This document shows positions 23,470 through 32,038 of a DNA stretch of 44,950 nt, in pieces. This DNA is from Paracidovorax anthurii. GTDB taxonomy: Bacteria; Pseudomonadota; Gammaproteobacteria; Burkholderiales; Burkholderiaceae_C. How positions within the stretch are numbered: position 1 is the stretch's first letter; each line of letters starts with the position of its first letter. The notes beneath the pieces were generated by a model that saw only the letters and a list, made by a program, of their open reading frames with translations, did no database searches and was not told the origin of the DNA. The DNA lies in contig NZ_QLTA01000042.1 in NCBI RefSeq assembly GCF_003269065.1, positions 1 through 44,950 of the forward strand. Reading direction: 5' to 3'. The position numbers and the translations under genes were made by a program.

Positions 23470-23907
23470 TCATGCCTGCCCCCTCCACCACACCTGCGAT
23501 GCCAGCTCGTCGTCGCGCTTTTGCTGCAGGGCCTGCGCCGCCAGCGCCTGCACCTGCTGGCGCTGCTCCAGCACCTGCCCCAGCACTTCCTTGCGGCGCA
23601 CCGCCTGGGTGAGCTGCTGCTGGGCCTGGGCCAGATCCGCCTCGTGGCGGCCCAGATCCTGGCGGTGGGTGTGGGCCAGGTGCAGCATGGCCTGCTTGTA
23701 GGCGCCCCGGTTGAGCGCCTGCGCCAGCAGGGTGCCGCCGCTGGCGCCGCTGCTGTGCGCCAGATGCTCCATGCGTTCGATGCTGCGCAGGAACCGGTCC
23801 CGCAGGGCGCGCTTGTCCGCCATGTCGGCGGTCAGGCGGTCCACCTCGCGCTCGCGGACATCCACGAGCCGCTCCAGGCTGCGCAGCGGTTCGGGAGGGT
23901 GCGTCAT
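23470..23907 (-). CDS. fliJ: flagellar export protein FliJ
   Basis: A 145-aa predicted coiled-coil protein (LERLVDVREREVDRLTADMA, DKRALRDRFLRSIERMEHLA, LGRHEADLAQAQQQLTQAVR) matching FliJ, the stalk-like component of the export ATPase complex. The ATG at 23907 overlaps the fliI stop (ATGA). It ends the fliE-F-G-H-I-J group; a 189-bp gap with a promoter precedes fliD. Confidence 0.87.
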   Translation of the reverse strand: MTHPPEPLRSLERLVDVREREVDRLTADMADKRALRDRFLRSIERMEHLAHSSGASGGTLLAQALNRGAYKQAMLHLAHTHRQDLGRHEADLAQAQQQLTQAVRRKEVLGQVLEQRQQVQALAAQALQQKRDDELASQVWWRGQA

Positions 23908-25229
23908 GCGTTGCCTCCGTGCGAGAGCAGGGCCTGCAGTTGCGAGAGGGTGGCTTCCAGCGGAGCGGCCTCGCGCACGCCCTGGTGCAGGAAGGCCTCG
24001 ATGCGGGGATAGAGCTGCACCGCGCGGTCCGTGGCCGGGTCGGTGCCGGGGACATACGCCCCCAGGGGCAGCAGATCGCGCACCTGGTGGTAGCGCGACA
24101 CCAGTTCGCGCAACTCGCGCGCGGCCTTCTGGTGCTCCGGGCCGGTCACCTGTGCCATGCAGCGGCTCACGGACGCGGCGATGTCGATGGCCGGGTAGTG
24201 GCCGCGCTCCGCGAGCGCGCGCGACATCACGATGTGCCCGTCCAGGATGGCCCGCGCGGTGTCCACCACCGGGTCCTGCTGGTCGTCGCCTTCGGCCAGC
24301 ACGGTGTAGATGGCGCTCATGCTGCCCTGGTCGCTCTCGCCGTTGCCGGCGCTCTCCACCAGCTGCGGCAGCAAGCTGAAGACCGAGGGGGGATAGCCGC
24401 GCGTGGCGGGAGGCTCGCCCAGCGAGAGGGCCACTTCGCGGCGGGCCATGGCATAGCGGGTGAGCGAGTCCACCAGCAGCAGCACATGCCGGCCCTGGTC
24501 GCGGTAGTGCGCGGCGATGGCGTGGCACAGCTCGGTGGCGCGCAGGCGCATGAGGGGGGATTCGTCGGCCGGCGCGATCACGACCACGGCGCGGCGCAGC
24601 CCCTCGGGGCCGAGCGACATGTCGATGAATTCGCGCACTTCGCGGCTGCGCTCGCCGATGAGGCCCACCACCACCACGTCGGCCACGGTCTGTCGCGTGA
24701 TCAGTCCCAGCAGCACGCTCTTGCCCACGCCGCTGCCGGCCATGAGCCCGACGCGCTGGCCCCGGCCGAGCGTGAGGATGCCGTTGAGGGCACGCACGCC
24801 CACGTCCAGCGGTGCGTGCACGGGGGCCTTGCGCAGCGGGTCCACCCGGCGCGGCTGGGGGTCGAGCACGTGCTCGCCCGTCAGCCGGCCCAGGCCGTCC
24901 ACGGGCTCGCCCAGGCCATTGACCACGCGCCCCAGCCACGAGGGGCCGATGCGCAGTTCGTTGCGCGTGGGCTGCGGAAGCACCCGGGCGCCCGTGGCCA
25001 GGCCATCGGGGCGCTTGAGCGGCATGAGGAATGACACCTCCTCGCGAAAGCCCACGACCTGGGCATCGATCCACTGGCCGTGGGCCGTCTCGATGCTGCA
25101 GCGCTGGCCCGTGTGCAGCGGGCAGCCGACGCTTTCGAGCAGCAGCCCCGAGGCGCCCACGAGGCGGCCCGTGGGCGTGGCCACCGGCACGGCGGTGACG
25201 TCGAGCTGGCGGATGACCGAGGCGATCAT
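23904..25229 (-). CDS. fliI: flagellum-specific export ATPase FliI
   Basis: A 441-aa F1-beta-like ATPase. Walker A GLMAGSGVGKSVLLGLI, the VGLIGERSREVREFIDMSLG segment, Walker B HVLLLVDSLTRYAMARREVA, and PPSVFSLLPQLVESAGNGE are all intact. It energises export substrates at the cytoplasmic base. The ATG overlaps the fliH stop, so FliH and FliI are translated in coupling, as expected of partners. Confidence 0.95.
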   Translation of the reverse strand: MIASVIRQLDVTAVPVATPTGRLVGASGLLLESVGCPLHTGQRCSIETAHGQWIDAQVVGFREEVSFLMPLKRPDGLATGARVLPQPTRNELRIGPSWLGRVVNGLGEPVDGLGRLTGEHVLDPQPRRVDPLRKAPVHAPLDVGVRALNGILTLGRGQRVGLMAGSGVGKSVLLGLITRQTVADVVVVGLIGERSREVREFIDMSLGPEGLRRAVVVIAPADESPLMRLRATELCHAIAAHYRDQGRHVLLLVDSLTRYAMARREVALSLGEPPATRGYPPSVFSLLPQLVESAGNGESDQGSMSAIYTVLAEGDDQQDPVVDTARAILDGHIVMSRALAERGHYPAIDIAASVSRCMAQVTGPEHQKAARELRELVSRYHQVRDLLPLGAYVPGTDPATDRAVQLYPRIEAFLHQGVREAAPLEATLSQLQALLSHGGNA

Positions 25230-26098
25230 TGCGCGGCCTCGCTGGCCGGGGCCTTGGCGGCGCGGCGTGCCCGGGGCTTCTTCGGGGCGGCCGTGGCCGT
25301 GTCTGCCGCGGGGTCTGCGGTGGCGGGTGCGTCCGGCTCCGGCGCGGCCTCCACCGGGGCGGTGGCGGCCGGGGCTGGCTCCGCTCGGGCCGGCTCCGCG
25401 GGCGGCAATGCCTGTTCGGCTTCGGTCGCGGCCTGAGCCGAGGCCTGGGAGAGCTGCTGGGTGATCTGCTCCATGCACGCCGCCAGCCGCTGGCCGCAGC
25501 CTGCGTCGGCTTCGCGGTGGCCTGCCCTGACCCGGCATTCCCCCGATTCCAGCCGGGGATCGGCGAGCAGCGACCAGGCCTGCGCGCGTTCGGGGGCGAT
25601 CTCCTGGATGCGTTGCAGGTCGCCGGGGTTCAGGTACACCTCGATGCCCTGCGACACCGGCGGCATGGTGGCCAGCGTCTCGTCCACCAGGGCCAGCATC
25701 TGCACGGGCTGCAGGGCCAGTTCGCAGCGGATCACCTGGCGCGCCACCTTGGCCACCAGATCCACGACTTCCTTGCGGAGCACAGCCTCGAATTCTTCCT
25801 GCTGCGCGGCGAGGCCGCGCAGCAGCGCATCGACCGGCGTGGCCAGCCCCTCGAAGTGCTGGCGGGCCTGGGCGCGGCCTTCCGCCAGGCCCTGGGCCGT
25901 GCCGTCCTGGCGGCCTTCCTCCAGGCCGGCCGCGCGCGCGGCTTCCAGCCCCTGCGCGAACCCTTCCTGATAGCCCCGCGCCACGCCGTGCTGGTAGCCC
26001 TCGGCATGCGAAGGGCCGCCCTCGGACGCGCCGCCGCGCCGCGCCGCCGACAGGCTGGCGAGCGGCGGAAAGCGGTGGACGCGCTGGGGGTGCTTCAT
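25226..26098 (-). CDS. fliH: flagellar assembly protein FliH with a long Ala/Pro tail
   Basis: A 290-aa regulator of FliI. Gly-containing repeats (YQHGVARGYQEGFAQGLEAA, LEEGRQDGTAQGLAEGRAQA) are the FliH GxxxG helix. The C-terminal domain is clear (VDLVAKVARQVIRCELALQP, LVDETLATMPPVSQGIEVYL, GECRVRAGHREADAG). After residue about 220 a tail of roughly 70 Ala/Pro/Glu-rich residues ends in a basic patch (APKKPRARRAAKAPASE), not part of usual FliH. The ATG overlaps the fliG stop. Confidence 0.9.
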   Translation of the reverse strand: MKHPQRVHRFPPLASLSAARRGGASEGGPSHAEGYQHGVARGYQEGFAQGLEAARAAGLEEGRQDGTAQGLAEGRAQARQHFEGLATPVDALLRGLAAQQEEFEAVLRKEVVDLVAKVARQVIRCELALQPVQMLALVDETLATMPPVSQGIEVYLNPGDLQRIQEIAPERAQAWSLLADPRLESGECRVRAGHREADAGCGQRLAACMEQITQQLSQASAQAATEAEQALPPAEPARAEPAPAATAPVEAAPEPDAPATADPAADTATAAPKKPRARRAAKAPASEAAQ

Positions 26099-27126
26099 TC
26101 GACGACCGCCTCGGCGAAGAGCTGGACCTCGATCTCGCCGGCGTCGGCCAGGGCCTTGACCTCGGCCATGATCTCCTCGCGCGCCTGCTCGATGCGGCTG
26201 CGCGGCATCGGGCCGGTGCGGCGCAGGGTGTCTTCGAACGCCTGGGCCTGGCGGCGCGGCATGGCCTGCAGGATGGCATCGCGCACGGCGGGCTCCGCGC
26301 CCTTGAGGGCGATCGCCCATTGCTCCATCGGCACCTGCTCGATGAGGCGGGTGATGACGGCCTCGGTCTGGCGCGAGAGGATGAAGAAGTCGTACATGCT
26401 GACCTCGATCTCCGCGACCACCTTCGGGTCGCGGGCGCGCAGCTGCTCCATCACCTGGCGGCGGCTCTCGGGCAGGCGGTTCAGGATCTCGGCCACGTGG
26501 CGCACGCCTTCCACGCTGGTGCCCTGCATGCCCAGCGTGTCGAGGCAGCGGTCTACCAGCTCTTCGAGCTCGACGAGCAGCTCATGGTCGATCTCCTTGA
26601 GCTGGGCGACGTGGTAGAGCAGCAGGTCGCGCCCTTCCTCGGGCAGGGCGCCGAGCAGCGCGCTGGCGAGCGAGGGCGGCAGGAACGCCATGAACACCGC
26701 CTGCATGCGCACGTGCTCGTGCACCAGCCGCTCGGCGAGCCATTTGGGCGATGCCCATTGCAGGCGCGCCACCTTGGGGCGGATCGCGTCGCCGTAGATG
26801 CTGTTGAGCACGCTGTTGGCGATGTTGCCGCCCAGAGCGAGGTCGAGCGATTTCTTGAGGTAGGAGCGCGAGGCGCCATGCACGCCGCTCTGCTCCCGGT
26901 AGTCGTCGAAGAAGTTCTGCAGCGCCACTTTGACGGTCTCGACCTTGATGCCGCTCATGCGCGACATGACCTGCGTGACCTGCAGCAGTTCGTCGCGCGA
27001 GAGGCAGCGCAGCACGGCCGCCGCGGGCTCCTCGCCCATGCTGAGCAGGACGATGGCCGCCTGCTCCAGCGGCGTCAGCGCGCCTGCCTCGGGGGACAGG
27101 CCGGAATCGGTGGTTTCGTCAGCCAT
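26095..27126 (-). CDS. fliG: motor switch protein FliG
   Basis: A 343-aa rotor protein. N-terminal FliF-binding domain: LTPLEQAAIVLLSMGEEPAA. Middle domain: RDLLLYHVAQLKEIDHELLV with the EHVRMQAVF segment in the expected place. C-terminal torque domain: LSRQTEAVITRLIEQVPMEQ, WAIALKGAEPAVRDAILQAM, and GPMPRSRIEQAREEIMAEVK. It links the MS ring to FliM and the stator. It overlaps the 3' end of fliF by 8 bp. Confidence 0.95.
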   Translation of the reverse strand: MADETTDSGLSPEAGALTPLEQAAIVLLSMGEEPAAAVLRCLSRDELLQVTQVMSRMSGIKVETVKVALQNFFDDYREQSGVHGASRSYLKKSLDLALGGNIANSVLNSIYGDAIRPKVARLQWASPKWLAERLVHEHVRMQAVFMAFLPPSLASALLGALPEEGRDLLLYHVAQLKEIDHELLVELEELVDRCLDTLGMQGTSVEGVRHVAEILNRLPESRRQVMEQLRARDPKVVAEIEVSMYDFFILSRQTEAVITRLIEQVPMEQWAIALKGAEPAVRDAILQAMPRRQAQAFEDTLRRTGPMPRSRIEQAREEIMAEVKALADAGEIEVQLFAEAVVE

Positions 27127-28838
27127 TTTTCTGCACCCATTGCTTGACCACTTCCGCGACGCGCTCCGACTCCTTGGTGGAGAGTTCGCGCAGATGCTCC
27201 ACGAGCACGTCCACCGGCGAGCCCGGTGCCGGCAGGTCGTAGTTTTCGAGCAGGGGCGCCACGGCCGTGTTGGGGGCGCCGCCGGCAAGGGCCGGGGCCC
27301 CCATGGCCGGTGCGGCCAGGGAGGGCGCGGCACCCGCCGGGTCCGGGCGGGCGAGCGCCAGGCCACCGGCCGCGGCGCCCTGGGCATCCCGTGGCGTGAG
27401 CGGCGTGGCGGAGGGCCCGCGCGCCCAGCGCTGCTGCGCCAGCCGCACCAGCGGGCGCAGCACCAGCAGGAACGCCAGCAGGGTCGCCAGCGCGTAGCCC
27501 GCCCAGTTGGCGCCTTCCACCACGTTTTCGCGCTGCTGCCACCAGGGCTGCGGCGCGGGTTGCGCGGGGAAGGGCAGGGCCGAGACGACCAGGGTGTCGC
27601 CGCGCTGGCCGTCGATGCCCAGGCCGGCGCGCAGCAGTTTCTCCACGTTGGCGATCTGGGGCTCGGTCCAGGCGCCGCCCGCGGGCGCCGCGGCCTGGTT
27701 CAGCACGACGGCCACGTTCAGCCGGGCGAGTTGTCCGCGCGCGCTGGGTCTGCGTCACGGTCCGGTCGTAGGCGAACTGGCGCGTGGTCGCGTTCTTCTG
27801 GGCGGTGTTGGCGTCCGGCGGCTGCTGGCCGCCCGCCGGCTGCGCGCCCTGGGCATTGCCGGCCGGAGCGGGAACGTTCACGGGGCGGTTGCTCAGCGAG
27901 CCGGGCACGCCCAGCGCGATCTTGTCGCGCGCCATCTCCTCGCGGGTGGCCTCGTTGGTCACGCGGGGGGCGTCGCCGTACTGCTCGCGTGTCTCCTGCA
28001 CGCGGTCGTTGTTGACCTGGGCCGTCACGCTCACCTTGTAGTTGCCCTCGCCCAGCACGGGGGCGAGCAGGTCGCGCACGTTCTGGCGGGTCAGCTCCTC
28101 GTGGCGGCGGCCGGCATCGCCGGCCTGGGCGGCCTCGAACCCGTCCGACAGGTCCACCCGCGCGGACAGCAGGTGTCCGGCCTGGTCCACCACGCTCACC
28201 CGCTGGGGGTCGAGGCTGGCCACGCTGCCGGCCACGAGCTTGATGGTGGCGGCGATCTGCTCCGGGTTCAACTGCCGCCCGGGCTTGACCTGCAGCACCA
28301 CCGAGGCCGAGCTTTTCTCGCCGTCGGGGGCCACGAAGGACGAGGCCTTGGCCACCGAAAGATGTACGCGCGCGGATTCGACCGCGTCCAGGCTCATGAT
28401 GCTCTGGGCCAGCTCGCCTTCGAGGCCGCGGCGAAAGCGCACGTCCTGCACGAACTGGCTCACGCCCAGCGGGTCGTTGCGGTCCATCAGCTCCAGGCCC
28501 GCGGGCAGCCGTGCCGTGACGCCCTTGGCGGCCAGCAGCATGCGCGCCTTGCCGAGCTGCGATTCGGGCACCAGCACCTGGCCGCTGTCGGGGTGCACGC
28601 GGTAGGGAATGGCCTCCGCGTCGAGCGTGCTCATCATCTCGGCGGCCGCCACCTTCTCGCGTGCCCCGAAGACGGGCTTGTAGGTGGACTGGTCGCGCCA
28701 GAGGTACATGAGGGCGAGCGCGGTCACGGCCGCCGCCACCAGCAACAGGGGCGCGAGGCTCTTGCCCAGGCCGGCAGGCACCCGGGGCGCCATGCCGGCG
28801 TTGCGCAGCCGGCCCATCATCCGGGTCAGGGGAGCCAC
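27119..28838 (-). pseudogene. fliF: MS-ring protein FliF, frameshifted
   Basis: Residues 1 to about 365 in the first frame are FliF: membrane helix 1 (APLLLVAAAVTALALMYLW), YRVHPDSGQVLVPESQLGKA, FQ-type VRFRRGLEGELAQSIMSLDA, and NYKVSVTAQVNNDRVQ. After AYDRTVTQTQ (about 27750) homology continues in the next frame (GQLARLNVAVVLNQAAAP, helix GYALATLLAFLLVLRPLV, FliG-binding end EVVKQWVQKNG). The span is 1,720 nt, one more than a multiple of three. Removing one C from the CCC opposite 27746-27748 would restore a 572-aa protein of normal size. As given, the first frame continues with 200-odd Arg-rich nonsense residues to 27075. GTG start at 28838 with GGAG 7 nt upstream. A sequencing error is possible. 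Confidence 0.85.
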
Positions 28839-28884
28839 GGGCAGGCTCCGGAAGGGGGTGGGAGGTAAGGCTTGGCCATGGTCT

Positions 28885-29226
28885 CTACACCTGCAGCTTG
28901 ATGACGTCTTCCATGGCGCCCATCACCTTGTTGCGCACCTGCATGAGCAGCGAGAAGGACAGGCTGGCCTCCTGGCTCGCGAGCATCGCGCCCACCATGT
29001 CGTCGCTGCGCCCGCTGTCCACATCGGCGACCTTCTCCGCCGCGCGCTGGTCCTTCGCGTCCACGCTCAGCACCGCCGCATGCATGGCCGACAGGAACCC
29101 TCCCGTGACCGGCGTGCCGCCCTCCGGCGAAGCCAGGACCATGGCCGGCAGGGGGGCGGAAACCGATGCATCGATCCGTGCAGCGGTGGCCAGGATGGAC
29201 TGGGCCATTGCGTTGTTCGTATCCAT
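28885..29226 (-). CDS. fliE: MS ring-rod junction protein FliE
   Basis: A 113-aa protein. The C-terminal half is FliE: GAMLASQEASLSFSLLMQVR, NKVMGAMEDVIKLQV. The N-terminal half is Ala/Ser-rich. The ATG at 29226 is preceded by AGGA at long spacing. It links the MS ring to the rod and heads the leftward fliE-F-G-H-I-J group. The upstream region holds no lafK. Confidence 0.9.
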   Translation of the reverse strand: MDTNNAMAQSILATAARIDASVSAPLPAMVLASPEGGTPVTGGFLSAMHAAVLSVDAKDQRAAEKVADVDSGRSDDMVGAMLASQEASLSFSLLMQVRNKVMGAMEDVIKLQV

Positions 29227-29631
29227 GGGCGGGTTATTCCTGAGGGAGGGGTGGTAATCCGGGCAAGACAATATTCCCGGCACGCAATAATCTCTGCGCG
29301 CCGGATGAATAATCATTTCTATCAACTATGCAGATATTCTGTTCGCGCCAAAGAAATGCGGAACGGTAATCGTGGGGTGCTTTTCGATAGAAATGGATGA
29401 TCGAGAATGGGTGTAACCTTTTGTGTAACTGAACGCAAAAAAGCACACCACGCGCAATAGTTGCATCTCCTCCGCGGCGAGAGGAAAGCGACCGGCCTCC
29501 CCGCAGCGCCCGAGAGGGTGCCGGATGGGGTTTGCCGTGCAGCCCCGCTATCGTGGCCCTCGAAAAGACCCTATAGACCGGAGGCTTTGCGACCCCGGCT
29601 TTCGCGCGGGTGAGCCCTGTTTGGATGGCGC

Positions 29632-29647
29632 CGCAGGCACTTTGCCA
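29632..29647 (-). promoter_or_regulatory. weak sigma-54-like promoter toward fliE
   Basis: On the minus strand TGGCAAAGTGCCTGCG: TGGCA at the -24 box and TGC at the -12 box, with GG and GC 12 bp apart as required. It matches 8 of 12 specified consensus positions. The leader to fliE would be about 400 nt, which is long. Confidence 0.3.
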
Positions 29648-29743
29648 GGGCCTCTCCCCCTCTGAAAAGTGTTGCGGACGAGGTCATTCTATACATCTTT
29701 TTGTGACAGAAGCGCTCAAATGTGACGCATTGGCCGGAATGCG

Positions 29744-29763
29744 ACGGCAATGCACGGCAATAC
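29744..29763. repeat. tandem 10-bp repeat upstream of the fliM promoter
   Basis: ACGGCAATGC followed at once by ACGGCAATAC. One helical turn apart and 26 bp upstream of the sigma-54-like -24 box, so a possible activator site, though enhancers usually lie further away. Confidence 0.35.
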
Positions 29764-29788
29764 GCGCCCGGGTGAAAGCACTGCATAA

Positions 29789-29804
29789 TGGCCTGAAATT
29801 TGCT
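29789..29804 (+). promoter_or_regulatory. candidate sigma-54 promoter of fliM-flhA
   Basis: TGGCCTGAAATTTGCT against the consensus TGGCACG-N4-TTGCW: the invariant GG and GC are 12 bp apart and 10 of 12 specified positions match. It lies 96 bp before the fliM ATG. A sigma-54 promoter here agrees with the LafK-dependent control known for lateral flagella. Confidence 0.55.
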
Positions 29805-29900
29805 GCACTGCAGCACCCCGAGCGCGGCGCCCTTCAATATGGATGCGCCATTATCGAATCGCGCGCCCGCGCATTATTTCCCCGGCATTCCAAGGCTCCC

Positions 29901-30887
29901 ATGGCAGTTCCCGCTGCGCCCCGTTCCAGAGGTCCGTCGCCCCGCTCCACGGCGGTTCCCCGCGTGCTGGACGCCCGCACGCTCGGCCGGCCGGTGCACC
30001 TGCTGCCGGGGTTCGCGGCGCAGCTCGGGGAGCGCCTGGCCGACTGGTTCGAGGTGCGCCTCAACCGCCGCTATCGCGCGGGCTTCGTGCTGGGCGAGAC
30101 CCGGGTGAGGCACAGCGATCACGTCCAGCAGGAGCCCCGCATGCCGGCCCAGTGGATGGTGTTCGGCACCGAGACGGGGCGGCTGGGCGTGGCGCTCGAC
30201 CGCGACCTGCTGCGGGCCATCTTCGGATACCGCTACGGTGTCGTGGCGGCTGCCGCGGCACCCGTGCCCTCCGCGCCCCAGGAGCCTTCGCCACCCCGGC
30301 ACGAAGACACGGCGGAATATCCGGGCACGCTCCCGCAGCGCGCCGATGCCCCCGATGCCGCGGACCCGCCGTTCTCGCAGACCGAGGAGCGCTTTTCCTC
30401 GGGCTTCGGCCTGCTGCTCGCGCAGCTTTTGGCCGAGTCGATCGAAGCCCAGGCCCGCGCGGGCGAGGCGCGCGCCGTGACCGCCACGCAGGCGCCGGCG
30501 GCCCAGGCGGGCCCGTCGAGCGTGGGCGGCTGGGCCTTCCACACCGAGCTTCGCGACTCCGTTTCGGGCTGCCGGGGCGCGCTGTGGCTGGCGCTGGACG
30601 ATGCATGGATGGCGCGGCTGCTGCACCACCTCGCCCGGCCCGCGCGGGCCAGGCCGGTGTCGCGGCGCGAGCCTCCCACCGCGCATGCGGTGCAGCTCAC
30701 CCTGCTGGCCCGGCTGGTGCAGCGGGAGATGCCGCTGGGCCAGTTGCTCGGCCTGCGCGTGGGCGACGTGATTCCCATCACCCTCGGCCCGGCGGACGTG
30801 CTGGTGGACGACTCCCGTCTGTTCACCGCGGCGGTGGCCGAGCACAAGGGCAAGCTTTGCCTCACCTCCTTCGAAGATGCGGAATGA
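29901..30887 (+). CDS. fliM: motor switch protein FliM, lateral type, without CheY-binding motif
   Basis: A 328-aa divergent FliM/LfiM. DARTLGRPVHLLPGFAAQLG then ERLADWFEVRLNRRYRAGF marks the middle domain start. The C-terminal SpoA domain is TLLARLVQREMPLGQLLGLR, VGDVIPITLGPADVLVDDSR, LFTAAVAEHKGKLCLTSFE. The N-terminus (MAVPAAPRSRGPSPRST) has no EIDALL-like CheY-binding peptide. I start at the ATG at 29901; the open frame extends upstream, but that part overlaps the promoter region. It is coupled to fliN (ATGA). Confidence 0.85.
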   Translation: MAVPAAPRSRGPSPRSTAVPRVLDARTLGRPVHLLPGFAAQLGERLADWFEVRLNRRYRAGFVLGETRVRHSDHVQQEPRMPAQWMVFGTETGRLGVALDRDLLRAIFGYRYGVVAAAAAPVPSAPQEPSPPRHEDTAEYPGTLPQRADAPDAADPPFSQTEERFSSGFGLLLAQLLAESIEAQARAGEARAVTATQAPAAQAGPSSVGGWAFHTELRDSVSGCRGALWLALDDAWMARLLHHLARPARARPVSRREPPTAHAVQLTLLARLVQREMPLGQLLGLRVGDVIPITLGPADVLVDDSRLFTAAVAEHKGKLCLTSFEDAE

Positions 30888-31240
30888 GTAACGACATGAC
30901 ATCCCCCACCGATGGCGCCGACGACCTGCACGCGCTGCTGAACGACGCGCCCGCCGAGGCGCCCGCGCCCGCGCGGCGCCCCGCGCGCGATTTGCCGCAG
31001 ATGATGCGCAAGATCCCCGTGACCGTGACCCTCGAAGTGGGCGCCGCGCGGGTGTCCCTGCACGATCTGCTGCAGCTCGGCCATGAGAGCGTGATCGAGC
31101 TCGACACGCTGGCCGGCGAGCCGCTCACCATCAAGGTGAACGGCACGGCGATCGGGCGTGCCGAGGTCGTGGTCTCGGGCGAGAACTACGGCCTCAAGGT
31201 GGTCGAGCTGACCGACATCGACCTGGACGGACTGGCGTGA
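30884..31240 (+). CDS. fliN: motor switch protein FliN
   Basis: A 118-aa SpoA-domain protein: MMRKIPVTVTLEVGAARVSL, HDLLQLGHESVIELDTLAGE, PLTIKVNGTAIGRAEVVVSG, ENYGLKVVELTD. This is canonical FliN. It forms the lower C-ring with FliM and receives FliH. The ATG overlaps the fliM stop, and its own stop overlaps the fliP GTG, leaving no room for fliO. Confidence 0.94.
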   Translation: MSNDMTSPTDGADDLHALLNDAPAEAPAPARRPARDLPQMMRKIPVTVTLEVGAARVSLHDLLQLGHESVIELDTLAGEPLTIKVNGTAIGRAEVVVSGENYGLKVVELTDIDLDGLA

Positions 31241-32034
31241 TCCTGCGCGGCGGCTTGGAGGGCATCGCCGGGCGTGGCTGGCGCGGGCCGGGCGTGGGCG
31301 CGGCGCTGCTGATGGCCTGCGCGCTGCTGCCCCTGGCGGCCGCGGCCGCGCCGGTGCCGATCTTCGGCGCGACCACGGTCGGCAATTCGACCGAGCTCAC
31401 GGTCAAGAGCCAGATCCTCGTCCTCATGACCCTGCTCGGGCTGCTGCCCGCGATGGTGCTCATGATGACGAGCTTCACCCGCTTCGTGATCGTGCTGTCG
31501 CTGCTGCGCCAGGCCCTGGGGCTGCAGCAGGGCCTGCCCACGCGCATCATCACGGGGGTGGCGCTCATCCTCACGCTGCTGGTCATGCGGCCGCTGGGCG
31601 ACCAGATCTGGCGCGAGGCCTTCGTGCCCTACGACGAGGGCCGCATCACGCTGGTGCAGGCGCTCCAGACCGCCGAGGTGCCGCTCTCGCGCTTCATGCT
31701 GGCGCAGACCAGCAAGACGGCGCTGGCGCAGATCGCATCGCTCGCCGGCGAAGCGGGCGTGGCCGACCCCAAGGACCACGCCTTCACCGTCAAGCTCGCG
31801 GCCTTCGTGCTCAGCGAGCTGAAGACGGCCTTCCAGATCGGGTGCATGCTGTTCATCCCGTTCCTCGTGATCGATCTCGTGGTGGCCTCGGTGCTGATGG
31901 CCATGGGGATGATGATGCTGTCGCCGCTCGTGATCTCGCTGCCGCTCAAGCTGCTGCTGTTCGTGCTGGTGGACGGCTGGACGCTCACCGTGAACACGCT
32001 GGTGAGCAGCATCCGCGCCGCGGGAGGGGGCTGA
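31237..32034 (+). CDS. fliP: flagellar export gate protein FliP
   Basis: A 265-aa core export-gate protein with a cleavable N-terminal segment (ALLMACALLPLAAAAA). Signatures: SFTRFVIVLSLLRQALGLQQ and FVLSELKTAFQIGCMLFIPF, followed by LVIDLVVASVLMAMGMMMLS. Start is GTG at 31237 overlapping the fliN stop (GTGA). FliO, which helps FliP assembly in many bacteria, is absent. Confidence 0.95.
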   Translation: MILRGGLEGIAGRGWRGPGVGAALLMACALLPLAAAAAPVPIFGATTVGNSTELTVKSQILVLMTLLGLLPAMVLMMTSFTRFVIVLSLLRQALGLQQGLPTRIITGVALILTLLVMRPLGDQIWREAFVPYDEGRITLVQALQTAEVPLSRFMLAQTSKTALAQIASLAGEAGVADPKDHAFTVKLAAFVLSELKTAFQIGCMLFIPFLVIDLVVASVLMAMGMMMLSPLVISLPLKLLLFVLVDGWTLTVNTLVSSIRAAGGG

Positions 32035-32038
32035 GGCC

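Larger units (their letters stand above)
29227..29900. other. intergenic control region between fliE and fliM
   Basis: 674 bp between divergent operons with clearly lower GC than the neighbours, especially 29260-29440 and 29680-29880. I see no supported gene; the sigma-54 activator gene lafK, usual here in laf clusters, is absent. It holds two sigma-54-like promoter sequences in opposite directions, direct repeats GTGTAAC at 29411-29417 and 29423-29429, TGTGAC at 29702-29707 and 29721-29726, and a tandem ACGGCAAT pair. Confidence 0.7.

Noticed and set aside
27075-27745. The 587-aa first-frame reading of fliF as the genuine product
   Set aside because: Beyond the shift it is Arg/Gly/Pro-rich and unrelated to FliF, whereas the neighbouring frame carries the conserved second helix and FliG-binding end.
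29610-29900. N-terminal extension of fliM upstream of the ATG at 29901
   Set aside because: It overlaps the sigma-54-like promoter and repeats, is Cys/Arg-rich, and has no match to FliM.
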